NCBI GenBank assembly: GCA_903892415.1
Contig: CAITIQ010000291.1
Location: 62,001 to 126,000 of the forward strand
Length of the DNA: 64,000 nt
Direction of reading: 5' to 3'
DNA from: an uncultured delta proteobacterium
GTDB lineage: Bacteria; Myxococcota_A; Polyangia; Polyangiales; Polyangiaceae
In this document: positions 44,643 to 53,437 of the stretch, piece by piece
Numbering within the stretch: the stretch's first letter is position 1
Layout: every line of letters begins with the position of its first letter
Translations under genes and position numbers: made by a program
Notes under the pieces: generated by a model
Told to the model about the DNA's origin: nothing
What the model saw: the letters and a program-made list of their open reading frames with translations, nothing else
Database searches by the model: none

Positions 44643-45422
44643 TTACCTCAGTTGGGTGGCAGAGCGCAGCATCTCGTCCGCTGCAGCAATGACCTTCGAG
44701 TTGATCTCGTAGGCGCGCTGTGTTCGAATCAGACCAATCATCTCGCCGACGACTTCGACGTTGGAGCCTTCTAACGCGCCTTGCATAAAGCGACCGCGGC
44801 CCTCGGTCCCAGGCTCGCCGCTGGCGGGATCCCCGCTGGAGCCGCTTTGTACGTAGAGGTTGTGGCCAATGGCGTTGAGACCGGCCGGGTTTGCAAAGTT
44901 CGTGAGTTCGAGCCGACCCAAGTCGACCGGCGCCGCCTGGCCGGGGATCTCGGCTTGCACCCTGCCGTCGCTACCGACGACGATATTGACGGCCTCCGGC
45001 GGTACCGAGATCGACGGTTCAATCGCCAAGCCATCACTGGTCACGATTCGACCGTCCGACCCAACCTTGAGTGCGCCAGCGCGGGTAAAGGCCTGTGTGC
45101 CGTCCTCCCGTGTGACGGTTAGAAAGCCATTGCCCTCGATAGCTAGGTCGAGCGGATTGCCCGTCTGTTGGATGGTGCCCTGGCTGAAGGACCGCGGAGT
45201 TGCGACTACGCGTGAACCCGAGCCGAGCTGGACCGAGGTGGGCCCACCAGCACCGCCTGCCGCCGACGCTCCACGCTGCGTTTGGTAGAGCAAGTCCTCA
45301 AACTCTGCGTCCTGGCGCTTGTAGCCAGTGGTATTCGCATTAGCGAGGTTGTTGGCGATCGTGTCGAGTTTGGTCTCTTGTGCAACCATTCCCGTGGCAG
45401 CGATTTGCAGCGAGCGAAACAT
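44643..45422 (-). CDS. flgG: Distal rod protein FlgG
   Basis: A 259-residue rod protein. The N-terminal signature NNLANANTTGYKRQDAEFEDLLYQ (given in part) and the C-terminal EMIGLIRTQRAYEINSKVI coiled-coil segment are typical for FlgG. GGAGG precedes ATG 45422. A sigma-54-type promoter lies 23 bases upstream. First gene of the flgG-flgA-flgH-flgI-flgJ operon. Confidence 0.97.
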   Translation of the reverse strand: MFRSLQIAATGMVAQETKLDTIANNLANANTTGYKRQDAEFEDLLYQTQRGASAAGGAGGPTSVQLGSGSRVVATPRSFSQGTIQQTGNPLDLAIEGNGFLTVTREDGTQAFTRAGALKVGSDGRIVTSDGLAIEPSISVPPEAVNIVVGSDGRVQAEIPGQAAPVDLGRLELTNFANPAGLNAIGHNLYVQSGSSGDPASGEPGTEGRGRFMQGALEGSNVEVVGEMIGLIRTQRAYEINSKVIAAADEMLRSATQLR

Positions 45423-45444
45423 TGTAGCCTCCGTTGAGTGGCTA

Positions 45445-45460
45445 AGCGAATGCCGTGCCA
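45445..45460 (-). promoter_or_regulatory. Sigma-54-type promoter of flgG operon
   Basis: Minus-strand TGGCACGGCATTCGCT has a perfect TGGCAC -24 block and correct spacing to GC. Predicted start of transcription is about 45434, giving a leader of about 12 bases that carries the GGAGG ribosome site of flgG. Confidence 0.75.
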
Positions 45461-45596
45461 GTTGAATTGAGGCCTAATTCGCGGCATATCGTGGCTTCTC
45501 GAGGCTGCCGCTCTCGATCGTATTGGGTTGCTGCCACGAGCTTGGCGCCCAGGTGTCAACTTCTCGATTTGTTCGTCACTCCGGCCGCTACAAAGC

Positions 45597-45623
45597 AAAA
45601 AAGGCGCACCGTTGGCGCGCCTT
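45597..45623 (-). terminator. Terminator after motB
   Basis: AAGGCGC (45601-45607) pairs with GCGCCTT (45617-45623). Read on the minus strand the stem ends in six T residues. It lies 22 bases past the motB stop at 45646. Confidence 0.9.
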
Positions 45624-45645
45624 CAGAAGATTAACTTAGCTATCG

Positions 45646-46416
45646 CTAGGGCACCGCCTGCGGCACCTCCACCGTCAATACGAAGTCGACGCGACGGTTC
45701 TGCGAACGACCTTCCTTCGTCGAATTGTCACCGAGCGGCTGGTACTCCGCATACCCCATTGCAGCAAGGCGGTTGGGCTTCACATCGGCGAGCGCCGCGA
45801 GCGTCGTTACTACGCTGGTGGCTCGTGCCGTGGAGAGGTCCCAATTGGAGCGGAAACGCCCAGTGGAGATCGGCTGGTCATCGGTGTGGCCCTCGACTCG
45901 GACCAAGACCGGCCGATCCTTGAGCTCCTCGCCGATCGCCTTGAGTACTAGCCGCGCGTCGTCGCTGATTTGGTCGTCACCGCTGGTGAACAGGATGGTC
46001 TCGTCGAGCCGCAGCACCAGTTCATTCCCGCGACGGACGATCTTGAGCCCGGCTAACTCTTTGCGCACCTTGGCGTGTGCCTCGAGCGCTTCGGCCAAGG
46101 CCTTTAGTTCGTCCTTGGTGCCGCCTTTGCCCTTGCCTTTGCCCTTCCCCTTACCACCCTCTTCGACCTCCTCCGGCGGCTTGTCGCCCGGAAACATGCC
46201 AGCCCCTTCGGACGGCATGATTCCTTGTCCGCCAGGAACGAGCTCAATTCCGATGGCCGCCTGGAAGGATTGGGTGAATCGGCCCACCTTCTGACTATCC
46301 ACCTGGGAAACCGAGAACATAACGACGAAGAATGCGAACAACAGCGTCATGAAGTCGGCAAAGCTAACCAGCCAGCGTTCATGGTTGACGTGTTCAGGGT
46401 GCTTCTTTTTTCTCAC
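45646..46416 (-). CDS. motB: Flagellar stator protein MotB
   Basis: A 256-residue stator subunit. One N-terminal membrane helix carries the ion-binding Asp21 in SFADFMTLLFAFF. A plug and linker region contains a short Gly-Lys run (GKGKGKGKGG). The C-terminal OmpA-like domain (from about 150) binds peptidoglycan with VEGHTDDQPIS and ARATSVVTTL. GTG 46416 is the start. It lies 39 bases after motA. Ion specificity cannot be read from sequence. Confidence 0.94.
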   Translation of the reverse strand: MRKKKHPEHVNHERWLVSFADFMTLLFAFFVVMFSVSQVDSQKVGRFTQSFQAAIGIELVPGGQGIMPSEGAGMFPGDKPPEEVEEGGKGKGKGKGKGGTKDELKALAEALEAHAKVRKELAGLKIVRRGNELVLRLDETILFTSGDDQISDDARLVLKAIGEELKDRPVLVRVEGHTDDQPISTGRFRSNWDLSTARATSVVTTLAALADVKPNRLAAMGYAEYQPLGDNSTKEGRSQNRRVDFVLTVEVPQAVP

Positions 46417-46455
46417 GGTCCGCTGATTCTCGGTTGGGGTGGAAGTAGATCAGGC

Positions 46456-47241
46456 TCAGGCGGGAGCCTTGGCGCCAGCCGCCGCGCCAGCCTTCTCATG
46501 CGAGGTTACGTAGGCCGAGAGGCGCTCACGAACGAGCTTCGGGTTCAGCCCTTCCTGAATGGCTAATACGCCCGAGAGCATTAGCTCCATGAGCTGCGTC
46601 TCCTCGTGCAGGCGGACTTTGATGCGACCCGCCAGCGGTAGAAAGAAGATATTGGAGGCCGCAACGCCGTAGATCGTCGCTACGAACGCGCCAGCGATAC
46701 CAGTACCGACCTTGTTGATGTCGGAGAGGTTACTCATAACGTGAATTAGACCGAGCACGGCGCCGATGATGCCGATGGTTGGGCAGTAGCCGCCGCCAGC
46801 CTCTAGCACTTTGGCTGAGTTTTCTTGATGCGCTTCGTCTTGGGAGATGACGACCTCCAGCGTCGCGCGGATGGCGTTCGAGTCCGAGCCGTCCACTGCC
46901 ATCATGATGCCCTTCGCCAGGAAGGGGTGATGTGCCTCGCCCGCGACCTTCTCGAGCGCGAGGATGCCGTCCTTTCTAGCGCGCTGCGCGAAGTCCACGA
47001 TCTGCTCGAGGATCTTCTCGGGGTCGTGGTGCGGTGGCTTCATCAGTTTGCCCAGCGCGCCCATGGTTTGCTTAACGATCGGAAGTGGGAACTGCACGAT
47101 GACGGCTCCGACCGTCCCGCCGATAACGATCATGAAGGCGGGGGCGTTCACGATCGAACTCAAGTGACCGCCCTCCAAGACGTTGCCGCCGAGAATCATT
47201 GCGAATGCGACCACGATGCCGATGATGATGCCTGTATCCAA
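46456..47241 (-). CDS. motA: Flagellar stator protein MotA
   Basis: A 261-residue stator protein with four membrane helices. Family landmarks include the first helix GIVVAFAMILGGN, the cytoplasmic loop with FAQRARKDGILALE, and the TM3-TM4 pair YCPTIGIIGAVLGLIHVM and GVAASNIFFLPLAGRIK. It couples ion flow to torque on FliG. It is 21 bases after flbD and 39 bases before motB, forming flbD-motA-motB. Confidence 0.95.
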   Translation of the reverse strand: MDTGIIIGIVVAFAMILGGNVLEGGHLSSIVNAPAFMIVIGGTVGAVIVQFPLPIVKQTMGALGKLMKPPHHDPEKILEQIVDFAQRARKDGILALEKVAGEAHHPFLAKGIMMAVDGSDSNAIRATLEVVISQDEAHQENSAKVLEAGGGYCPTIGIIGAVLGLIHVMSNLSDINKVGTGIAGAFVATIYGVAASNIFFLPLAGRIKVRLHEETQLMELMLSGVLAIQEGLNPKLVRERLSAYVTSHEKAGAAAGAKAPA

Positions 47242-47262
47242 GAGTCGACTCCTTTCTTAGCG

Positions 47263-47478
47263 TCAGCCGTCGACGTCGCGACGAGACTGGGGAAATTCCG
47301 AAGCGACCATGCGTCGGAAAGCGATCACTCGCTCGATAAGCTCGTCCATGCTTTCGCGGACGAGGACCTTCTCTCCCCCGAGCAAGCACAGCGTCGTGTC
47401 AGGCGATGACTCCGCCCATAGAACGTTGTCTGGGTTGACCGTGATGGTCTGATTGTTGAGCCGGGTGAGTTTGACCAC
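47263..47478 (-). CDS. flbD: FlbD-family small flagellar protein
   Basis: A 71-residue protein of the PF06289 FlbD family (unrelated to Caulobacter FlbD). GTG 47478 is chosen because it begins V-V-K-L-T-R-L-N-N, the usual family start, and an upstream TTG would fall inside a sigma-54-type promoter. The segment GGEKVLVRESMDELIERV is typical. It normally heads motA-motB operons, as here; the biochemical role is not established. Confidence 0.88.
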   Translation of the reverse strand: MVKLTRLNNQTITVNPDNVLWAESSPDTTLCLLGGEKVLVRESMDELIERVIAFRRMVASEFPQSRRDVDG

Positions 47479-47489
47479 GCTCGCACCCA

Positions 47490-47505
47490 AGCAATCGTTG
47501 AGCCA
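47490..47505 (-). promoter_or_regulatory. Sigma-54-type promoter of flbD-motAB
   Basis: Minus-strand TGGCTCAACGATTGCT keeps TGGC and TTGC at correct spacing. The predicted transcript would start about one base before the GTG at 47478, so it would be nearly leaderless; this is unusual and lowers confidence. Confidence 0.5.
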
Positions 47506-47598
47506 TCAAAGCCCAGGATTCATGTGCGCTGAATGCGGCTAGCGCCCTACGGAACCGATGCGACTGGGCTAACAAGCACGCATGCGCCACGTCCCTCG

Positions 47599-47614
47599 AG
47601 GCATACGCCTTGCT
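47599..47614 (+). promoter_or_regulatory. Sigma-54-type promoter candidate of flgB operon
   Basis: AGGCATACGCCTTGCT keeps GGCA and TTGC with ten bases between GG and GC. The predicted start is about one base before the flgB ATG, yet an upstream GGGG looks like a ribosome site, so this could be chance. Confidence 0.4.
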
Positions 47615-47625
47615 GAAGGCGGGGC

Positions 47626-48015
47626 ATGAAGCTGCTCGGACTCGTCGACCGTCTCGAACTTGGGTTGGACTATCACCTCGCGCGTCATGGTGTGCTCTCA
47701 GCAAACCTGGCAAACGTCGATACGCCCCAATATCGCTCGCGCGACATCGAGCGGCTCGATCGCTTCGACTCGGCCCTCGAAGTAGCCATGTCCTCAACGG
47801 ATGCGCGCCACATGCCGAACTCACAGAACGGCCTGCAGACCCGCACCGTAGTGGATGAAACGCTGCCCGCAGACGCCGACGGGAACGCGGTCAATCTCGA
47901 TCAAGAGGCCGTGAAGATTACGGCCAACCACGTGCGCTACGAGACGATCAGCACGCTCGTAGCCGCAGAACTCGGCTTGCTTTCCTACGTTGCTGGAGAT
48001 GCGAAGGGCGTATGA
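47626..48015 (+). CDS. flgB: Proximal rod protein FlgB
   Basis: A 129-residue rod protein. The N-terminal segment LSANLANVDTPQYRSRDI is the family signature; the C-terminal part (VRYETISTLVAAELGLL) forms the coiled coil of the rod. ATG 47626 follows AAGGCGGGG. It heads a ten-gene run of flagellar genes on the plus strand and overlaps flgC by four bases. Confidence 0.94.
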   Translation: MKLLGLVDRLELGLDYHLARHGVLSANLANVDTPQYRSRDIERLDRFDSALEVAMSSTDARHMPNSQNGLQTRTVVDETLPADADGNAVNLDQEAVKITANHVRYETISTLVAAELGLLSYVAGDAKGV

Positions 48016-48458
48016 GCACGATCACGAAGCTCCCTGGTGTGATGAGCGCGCTCGAAGTCGCGGCCTCCGGGCTGACGGCCGAGCGCGACCGAATGAACAT
48101 TATCGCCTCCAATCTGGCGAACGCCCGCACGACACGGGGCGCGGATGGCGCACCCTACAAGCGCATCGACCCGGTGTTCGAGGCCAAACCGCTCAAGCCG
48201 AACGCCACCGACGCCATCATGCGCAGCGTCATGCGCGTGGAGATGTCCGAAATTCGTGAGGACACGAACCCGGGCCAACTGCTCTTCGATCCCGACCATC
48301 CGGACGCAAATGCGGACGGCTATGTCGAGTACCCCAACGTCAACGTAGTGACAGAGATGGTCAACCTGATGACTGCCAGCCGGGCCTACGAAGCTGGCGT
48401 CGCCACCATCGAATCACTCAAGGGCATGGCGCGTTCAGCGCTCAAGATTGGACAGTGA
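48012..48458 (+). CDS. flgC: Proximal rod protein FlgC
   Basis: A 148-residue rod protein with NIIASNLANARTTRG near the N-terminus and the C-terminal VNVVTEMVNLMTASRAYEAG, both typical. ATG 48012 overlaps the flgB stop by four bases. It precedes fliE. Confidence 0.95.
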   Translation: MSTITKLPGVMSALEVAASGLTAERDRMNIIASNLANARTTRGADGAPYKRIDPVFEAKPLKPNATDAIMRSVMRVEMSEIREDTNPGQLLFDPDHPDANADGYVEYPNVNVVTEMVNLMTASRAYEAGVATIESLKGMARSALKIGQ

Positions 48459-48459
48459 C

Positions 48460-48780
48460 ATGATTGTTCGAGGCATTACCCAGATCTCTCAGAGCGAAGC
48501 TTCCAGCGCCGTCAGCAGCCTGTTGCCGACAGAGAGCAGTCCGGTAGCCGAGTCTGGCTCAGCTTCATTCGAGTCGGTTCTTGGCGGCATGTTGACCGAA
48601 ACCTCGGCCCAAATGCACGCGGCGGCTGAGCAGTCGGAGGCCGTTGCGCGAGGCACACTCGACGACCTGCATGGAACGATGATCGCAGTGAAGGAGGCGG
48701 AGATATCGCTCAAGTTGGTCGGTAGCGTCCGCAACCGATTGATCGAGGCTTTCCAGGAGATCTGGCGAACCAATGTCTGA
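48460..48780 (+). CDS. fliE: Flagellar hook-basal body protein FliE
   Basis: A 106-residue adapter between the MS ring and the rod. ATG 48460 is chosen, one base after the flgC stop; a GTG-type start four codons earlier is not needed. The C-terminal half (LHGTMIAVKEAEISLKLVG and the NRLIEAFQEIWR end) is typical of FliE. Its stop overlaps the fliF start by eight bases. Confidence 0.93.
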   Translation: MIVRGITQISQSEASSAVSSLLPTESSPVAESGSASFESVLGGMLTETSAQMHAAAEQSEAVARGTLDDLHGTMIAVKEAEISLKLVGSVRNRLIEAFQEIWRTNV

Positions 48781-50419
48781 GCCCTCGAATGATAAGCGCA
48801 ACGCCGAGCCCGGCTCCTTGGGAGTCGTGGGGCAAACCTGGCGCGGCATTAGTCGACCGCTGCGAATCCTGATCGTCACCACCGTACTTTGTGCGGGAGC
48901 AGGTGCAGCCTTCATTGGTATTCGCTCGGTGAGCGAGCCCTACGTGGTGCTGTTTGCCTCGTTGCCCGAAGACGATGCCGCCGCGGTAGTGGCCAAGCTG
49001 AAGGAACAGAAGATCCCGCATCGTGTCGTTGATGGCGGGCGCATCGAAGTGCCAGAGGAGCGCGTCCACGAGCTCCGGCTCGAGATGGCTGGAGCAGGCT
49101 TGCCGCGTGGCGGCGGCGTTGGCTTCGAGAACTTCGACAAGATGCGGCTCGGTGCGACCGAGTTCGAGCAAAAAGTGATGTTCCGACGAGCGCTCGAGGG
49201 TGAGCTCGCGCGTACGATCAGCAGCGTTCAGGCCGTCGAGTCGGCCCGTGTACACCTCGTGCTGCCGGAGCGAAGCGTGTTTGCCAATCGACGCGAACCT
49301 GCCTCGGCCTCCGTCGTGGTCAAACTACGAGCTGGGCGCGAGCTCGGTCCTTCGGAGATCGGCGCGATCGTGCACTTGGTGTCGTCTGCCGTTCCCGGCC
49401 TCAATCAGGATCGCGTGACGCTCGCGACAACCGATGGTGCGCTGCTCAAAAGGCCCAAGGCAAATCAAGAAGGTACCGATTCGGGGTTGGCCGATGACCA
49501 ATTGGCTGAAGTGCGGTCGCTCGAGACCTCCCTCGAGGAGCGAGCGCGCACGATTCTCGAACGGGTCGTTGGCTCAGGCCACGTCGACGTTCGAGTTTCG
49601 GCGGACATGGACTTCTCCCGGGTCGAACAAACCGAGGACCGCTTCAAACCACGCGATGCGATCTTGCGCAGTGAGGAGCTCACGGTCGAGAAGACGGGAA
49701 GCCCCGAGCAAACCGTGGCTGGCGTTCCGGGCGCCGAGAGCAACCTTCCGACCGGCTCTGCTCCGGAAGAGGCACTCGATGCGCCAACCGCTCCAGGCGT
49801 AGTCCGCCATCAGCACACGCGAAACTTCGAGGTCGATCGCGTCACCGAGAAGCGCATTCGACAAATGGGCGTCATCAAACGGTTGACCGTTGCGGTGGTT
49901 GTTGACGGTATCTCCACCACCGACGAGGCAGGCACTGTCACGACCGCGGTTCGCGAGAAGGCTGAACTCGAGCAACTCGAGGCCTTGGTTCGCGGCGCGG
50001 TAGGTGCCGATGACTCGCGTCAAGACGTTGTCACCCTGCGCTCTATGTCGTTTGCCGCGGCCACCGCCGTGAACATCGACCCGGCGCTGTTAGGGCCACC
50101 TGTGCCTACCGCCATCGACAAGTTCAAACCGTATCTGCCTTACGCCGCTGCTGGTCTCGTTTTTCTGGCGTTGATCGTCGCGACGCTCATCACCAAGGGT
50201 GGCAAACGCAAGACCACGATTACCGCCGTGGAGCTCTTGCCGTCCGGCGAGGTGAAGCCAACCAACCTACTCACGGCTGAGGCCCCCATTCTGCTGAACG
50301 CTCGTGAGGAGGCCCTACGTCGAGCGGAGGATGACCCCGCCACGGCAGCGTTGGTCGTGCGTCATTGGCTTGGCACTGCCGGCAGTACCGCAGAAGAAGG
50401 CGCCTCGCGCGCCGCATGA
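48773..50419 (+). CDS. fliF: MS-ring protein FliF
   Basis: A 548-residue inner-membrane ring protein. A membrane helix lies at about 23-46, followed by RBM domains with the family segments YVVLFASLPEDDAAAVV and GVGFENFDKMRLGATEFEQ. The large periplasmic collar leads to a second helix (about 455-472) and a cytoplasmic tail that binds FliG. The length is as usual. Confidence 0.96.
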   Translation: MSEPSNDKRNAEPGSLGVVGQTWRGISRPLRILIVTTVLCAGAGAAFIGIRSVSEPYVVLFASLPEDDAAAVVAKLKEQKIPHRVVDGGRIEVPEERVHELRLEMAGAGLPRGGGVGFENFDKMRLGATEFEQKVMFRRALEGELARTISSVQAVESARVHLVLPERSVFANRREPASASVVVKLRAGRELGPSEIGAIVHLVSSAVPGLNQDRVTLATTDGALLKRPKANQEGTDSGLADDQLAEVRSLETSLEERARTILERVVGSGHVDVRVSADMDFSRVEQTEDRFKPRDAILRSEELTVEKTGSPEQTVAGVPGAESNLPTGSAPEEALDAPTAPGVVRHQHTRNFEVDRVTEKRIRQMGVIKRLTVAVVVDGISTTDEAGTVTTAVREKAELEQLEALVRGAVGADDSRQDVVTLRSMSFAAATAVNIDPALLGPPVPTAIDKFKPYLPYAAAGLVFLALIVATLITKGGKRKTTITAVELLPSGEVKPTNLLTAEAPILLNAREEALRRAEDDPATAALVVRHWLGTAGSTAEEGASRAA

Positions 50420-50429
50420 GGACACGGGC

Positions 50430-51416
50430 ATGGTCGTTGCTGCTTCATCCAACATGCTGACTGGACCGGAGAAGGCTGTCGTCTTCATCCTCTCGCTGGA
50501 GGAGAAGCTGGCCGGCCCCATCGTTGCCGAACTTACCGAGGAGGAGTTGAAGAAGCTCCGCTTGGTAGCCGCCACGATGCGCGAAGTGAAATCGGACGCG
50601 CTCGATATGACCTATCGGGACTTCGTTGAGCGCTCCTCCAAGGCCGTAGCCGTTCCACGTGGCGGCCTGCCTTATCTTCGCCGGCTCACTGTGCGAGCGC
50701 TGGGTGAAGAGCGCGCTCGCAACGTGTTCGAGGAGGGAGTTTCCAGTCCCTTGAGTCGCCTGGAGGCCGCCGAACCGGACACCATTGCATCGCTGCTCTC
50801 GAAAGAGCCGCCCCAGCTCGCTGCCGCCGTTCTTGCTCGCCTCGAGCCCACCGCTGCCTCGCTGGTGCTTGGGGCGATGCCCGCCGAGCGTCAGGCCCTC
50901 GTCATGACCCGCGTCACGAAACTGACTGAGCTGCCTGCTGGCACGCTCGAAGAAGTAGCCAGCGCCCTTGCTGCCGAGTTGCCCAGTGGTGAAGGCGTCA
51001 CGACGCTCAGTGTCGACGGCATGGCTCGTGCTGCTGCCATTCTGAACGCAGCACCGAAGGAGATCGCGGTCGGGGTTCTGTCCACGATCGAGCTGGAGCA
51101 ACCCGATCTATCGCGCGACCTGCGTCTGGCGATGTTCACCTTCGGCGACCTCATTCGCCTCGACTCCAAGTCGATGCGGACGCTGCTGCGGGAGATCCCG
51201 ACCGACAAGCTCACGCTCGCCCTCAAGGGGGCTGCAGACGACGTCATGGCATCCGTCTTCGCGGGTCTTTCATCGCGCGCTGCAGAGGTCATTCGAGACG
51301 AGCTCGAGCTGCTATCGAATCCGCGCAAAGCCGATGTGGACGCCGCTCGAACAGAGGTGATCGAGACGGCGCTCCGACTCGAAGCCGAGGGCGTTCTGGA
51401 CCTGGGAAGAGGTTGA
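50430..51416 (+). CDS. fliG: Flagellar switch protein FliG
   Basis: A 328-residue rotor protein that takes torque from MotA. ATG 50430 is chosen, GAGG lying about ten bases upstream; the longer frame overlaps fliF and is a shadow. Segments LTGPEKAVVFILSL, EPDTIASLLSKEPPQLAAAVL and the C-terminal FGDLIRLDSKSMRTLLREI are typical. It lies ten bases after fliF. Confidence 0.95.
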   Translation: MVVAASSNMLTGPEKAVVFILSLEEKLAGPIVAELTEEELKKLRLVAATMREVKSDALDMTYRDFVERSSKAVAVPRGGLPYLRRLTVRALGEERARNVFEEGVSSPLSRLEAAEPDTIASLLSKEPPQLAAAVLARLEPTAASLVLGAMPAERQALVMTRVTKLTELPAGTLEEVASALAAELPSGEGVTTLSVDGMARAAAILNAAPKEIAVGVLSTIELEQPDLSRDLRLAMFTFGDLIRLDSKSMRTLLREIPTDKLTLALKGAADDVMASVFAGLSSRAAEVIRDELELLSNPRKADVDAARTEVIETALRLEAEGVLDLGRG

Positions 51417-51419
51417 AGT

Positions 51420-52136
51420 ATGCGAACAAGCAACGCTGCGTCATGGATGGGAACTGGTCGAGCTTCGGAAGGTCCGCTGCCCTCATGGATGGCGCCTCCC
51501 CGCCCGCAGGAGCCCTCGCTTACGAGTTGGGCGGCTCCTTCGCGTGACCGCGGCTCGATCAATGACCCCAAAGCCTATGAAGCCGTGGCTCGAAGTGCTC
51601 GACCGAGAATCTCGGTTTTGCCAACCGGCGATGAAGGTGGCGAGCGAATGCCACCGCCTCCGTCAATGCCCGGCGAGTTCAGAGAGCTTGCGCGCAACGC
51701 GAACGGTCAACGAGAACTCGCGGGTGAAATCCAAGAGGCGCTCGATTCGATGCGCAAGTCCTTGCTCGAGTCTCGACGCGAGCTGCTGGAGAGTTCGGAG
51801 ACAGAGCTGGTCAAGCTCGCCGTAGCGATCGCCGAGAAAGTCGTCGGCCGCGAACTGCACATGGACCCGGCGGTGGTCGGGCATTGGGCCCGCGAAGGTA
51901 TTGAGGCGCTCGGCGCGCTCGACGACGCCGCGTGCATCGTCTCTTCGCGCGTGGCTGAGGTGCTGATGAGCAGCGACCGCTGGAAGTCTGGCATGAGCAA
52001 TGTGCCGGAGGTCATCGTGGACCAAAGACTCGATGGCTTCGCCTGTGAGATCCGCGCCCGCTACGGCAGGGTGGATATGAGCGTTACCTCGCGCATTGGC
52101 GCTGCTGCAGAGGCGCTGGGAGCCGCGCACCCGTGA
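51420..52136 (+). CDS. fliH: Flagellar export regulator FliH
   Basis: A 238-residue export-stator component that holds the FliI ATPase and docks to FliN. The C-terminal two thirds (SSETELVKLAVAIAEKVVGREL onward, given in part) match FliH. The N-terminus is unusual: SWM/SWM/SWA motifs with Trp9, Trp23 and Trp37 exactly 14 residues apart in a Pro/Ser-rich context. It lies three bases after fliG and overlaps fliI by four. Confidence 0.9.
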   Translation: MRTSNAASWMGTGRASEGPLPSWMAPPRPQEPSLTSWAAPSRDRGSINDPKAYEAVARSARPRISVLPTGDEGGERMPPPPSMPGEFRELARNANGQRELAGEIQEALDSMRKSLLESRRELLESSETELVKLAVAIAEKVVGRELHMDPAVVGHWAREGIEALGALDDAACIVSSRVAEVLMSSDRWKSGMSNVPEVIVDQRLDGFACEIRARYGRVDMSVTSRIGAAAEALGAAHP

Positions 52137-53437
52137 TCGATCTTGGCGGCTACGTCGACCGGGTCCGTCAAAGTCGAGGTCCTTCCCCTGTTGGTCAAGT
52201 ACATGACGTAGTCGGGCTCTTGATCGAGGTTGCAGGCCTGACCGCTGCCACCGGAGATCGCCTTGTCGTTCGGATGGCGCATGGGCCATTGGTCGTTCAG
52301 GTCCTCGGCTTCAAAAACGGGCGCCTGCTATGCGCGCCGCTCGGTAAGTCGGCGGGCGTAGAACCCGGCGCACCCGTGCGCTGGCATGCGTTTGGTCCGA
52401 CCGTCCCCGCCGGTGACGCTCTGCTCGGCCGCGTCATCGACGCCTTCGGCGCACCGCTCGACGACAAGCCTCCCCCCGCGTGTTCGACGCGAGCCTCTCT
52501 CGCGCGCGAACCTCCGCCTTCCTTTGGGCGCCGCCCGATCGAGGTGCCGTTCGAGACGGGCATTCGAACGCTCGACGCTCTGCTGCCGCTCGGCAAAGGG
52601 CAGCGCATCGGGCTCTTTGCAGGCACTGGCGTTGGCAAAAGCACGCTGCTCGCCATGTTGTGCCGCAACGCCAAAGCCGACGTCGTCGTGGTCGGTCTCG
52701 TCGGCGAGCGCGGTCGTGAAGTCGGCGACTTCGTGCAGAAGGCACTCGGCGAGGGCCTCAAGCGCAGCGTGGTCGTCGCGGCAACCAGCGACGCAGCTCC
52801 GCTCGTCCGCGTGCAAGGCGCGCTGGCCGCCACCGCGATCGCCGAGCACTTTCGGGATCAAGGTAAGAACGTGCTGCTGGTGATGGACTCGGTCACACGC
52901 TACGCGATGGCGCTCCGTGAAGCCTCGCTTGCGGCCGGTGAACCGCCTGTCACCAAGGGTTACACGCCCAGCGTTTTTGCAGCCTTGCCAACGTTGCTCG
53001 AGCGAGCTGGAACCACCGACAAGGAAGGCTCGATCACCGCGGTCTATACCGTGTTGGTCGAAGGCGACGATCTCAACGACCCGATCGCTGACGCCGTGCG
53101 CGGCATTCTTGACGGTCATATCGTGTTATCGCGCACGCTGGCAGAGCGCGGTCAGTTCCCAGCGATCGACGTGCTCAAGAGCATCTCGCGTGTGTTCGAC
53201 GATGTAACGACCGAGCCGCATCGCAAGCTCGCGATTGAGGCGCGTGGTCATCTCGGGACATACCGCGACGCCGCCGACCTCATCAAGATAGGCGCTTATG
53301 TGCATGGCGCGGATCCCAGGATCGACGTCGCGCAGAAACTCGTACCCAAGATTGAGACCTTCAGTCGGCAAGGTCTCACCGAGAGAACAGGCAAAGCCGA
53401 GGCTCTCGCAGCTCTCGCCGCCACATTGAGGACGTAG
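52133..53437 (+). CDS. fliI: Flagellar export ATPase FliI
   Basis: A 434-residue F1-beta-like ATPase that helps unfold and deliver substrates to the flagellar export gate. Walker A is GLFAGTGVGKST (about 160-171), Walker B KNVLLVMDSVTRYAMALRE (given in part), and the ITAVYTVLVEGDD loop is typical. GTG 52133 overlaps fliH. The stop shares one base with the fliJ start. Confidence 0.97.
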   Translation: MIDLGGYVDRVRQSRGPSPVGQVHDVVGLLIEVAGLTAATGDRLVVRMAHGPLVVQVLGFKNGRLLCAPLGKSAGVEPGAPVRWHAFGPTVPAGDALLGRVIDAFGAPLDDKPPPACSTRASLAREPPPSFGRRPIEVPFETGIRTLDALLPLGKGQRIGLFAGTGVGKSTLLAMLCRNAKADVVVVGLVGERGREVGDFVQKALGEGLKRSVVVAATSDAAPLVRVQGALAATAIAEHFRDQGKNVLLVMDSVTRYAMALREASLAAGEPPVTKGYTPSVFAALPTLLERAGTTDKEGSITAVYTVLVEGDDLNDPIADAVRGILDGHIVLSRTLAERGQFPAIDVLKSISRVFDDVTTEPHRKLAIEARGHLGTYRDAADLIKIGAYVHGADPRIDVAQKLVPKIETFSRQGLTERTGKAEALAALAATLRT

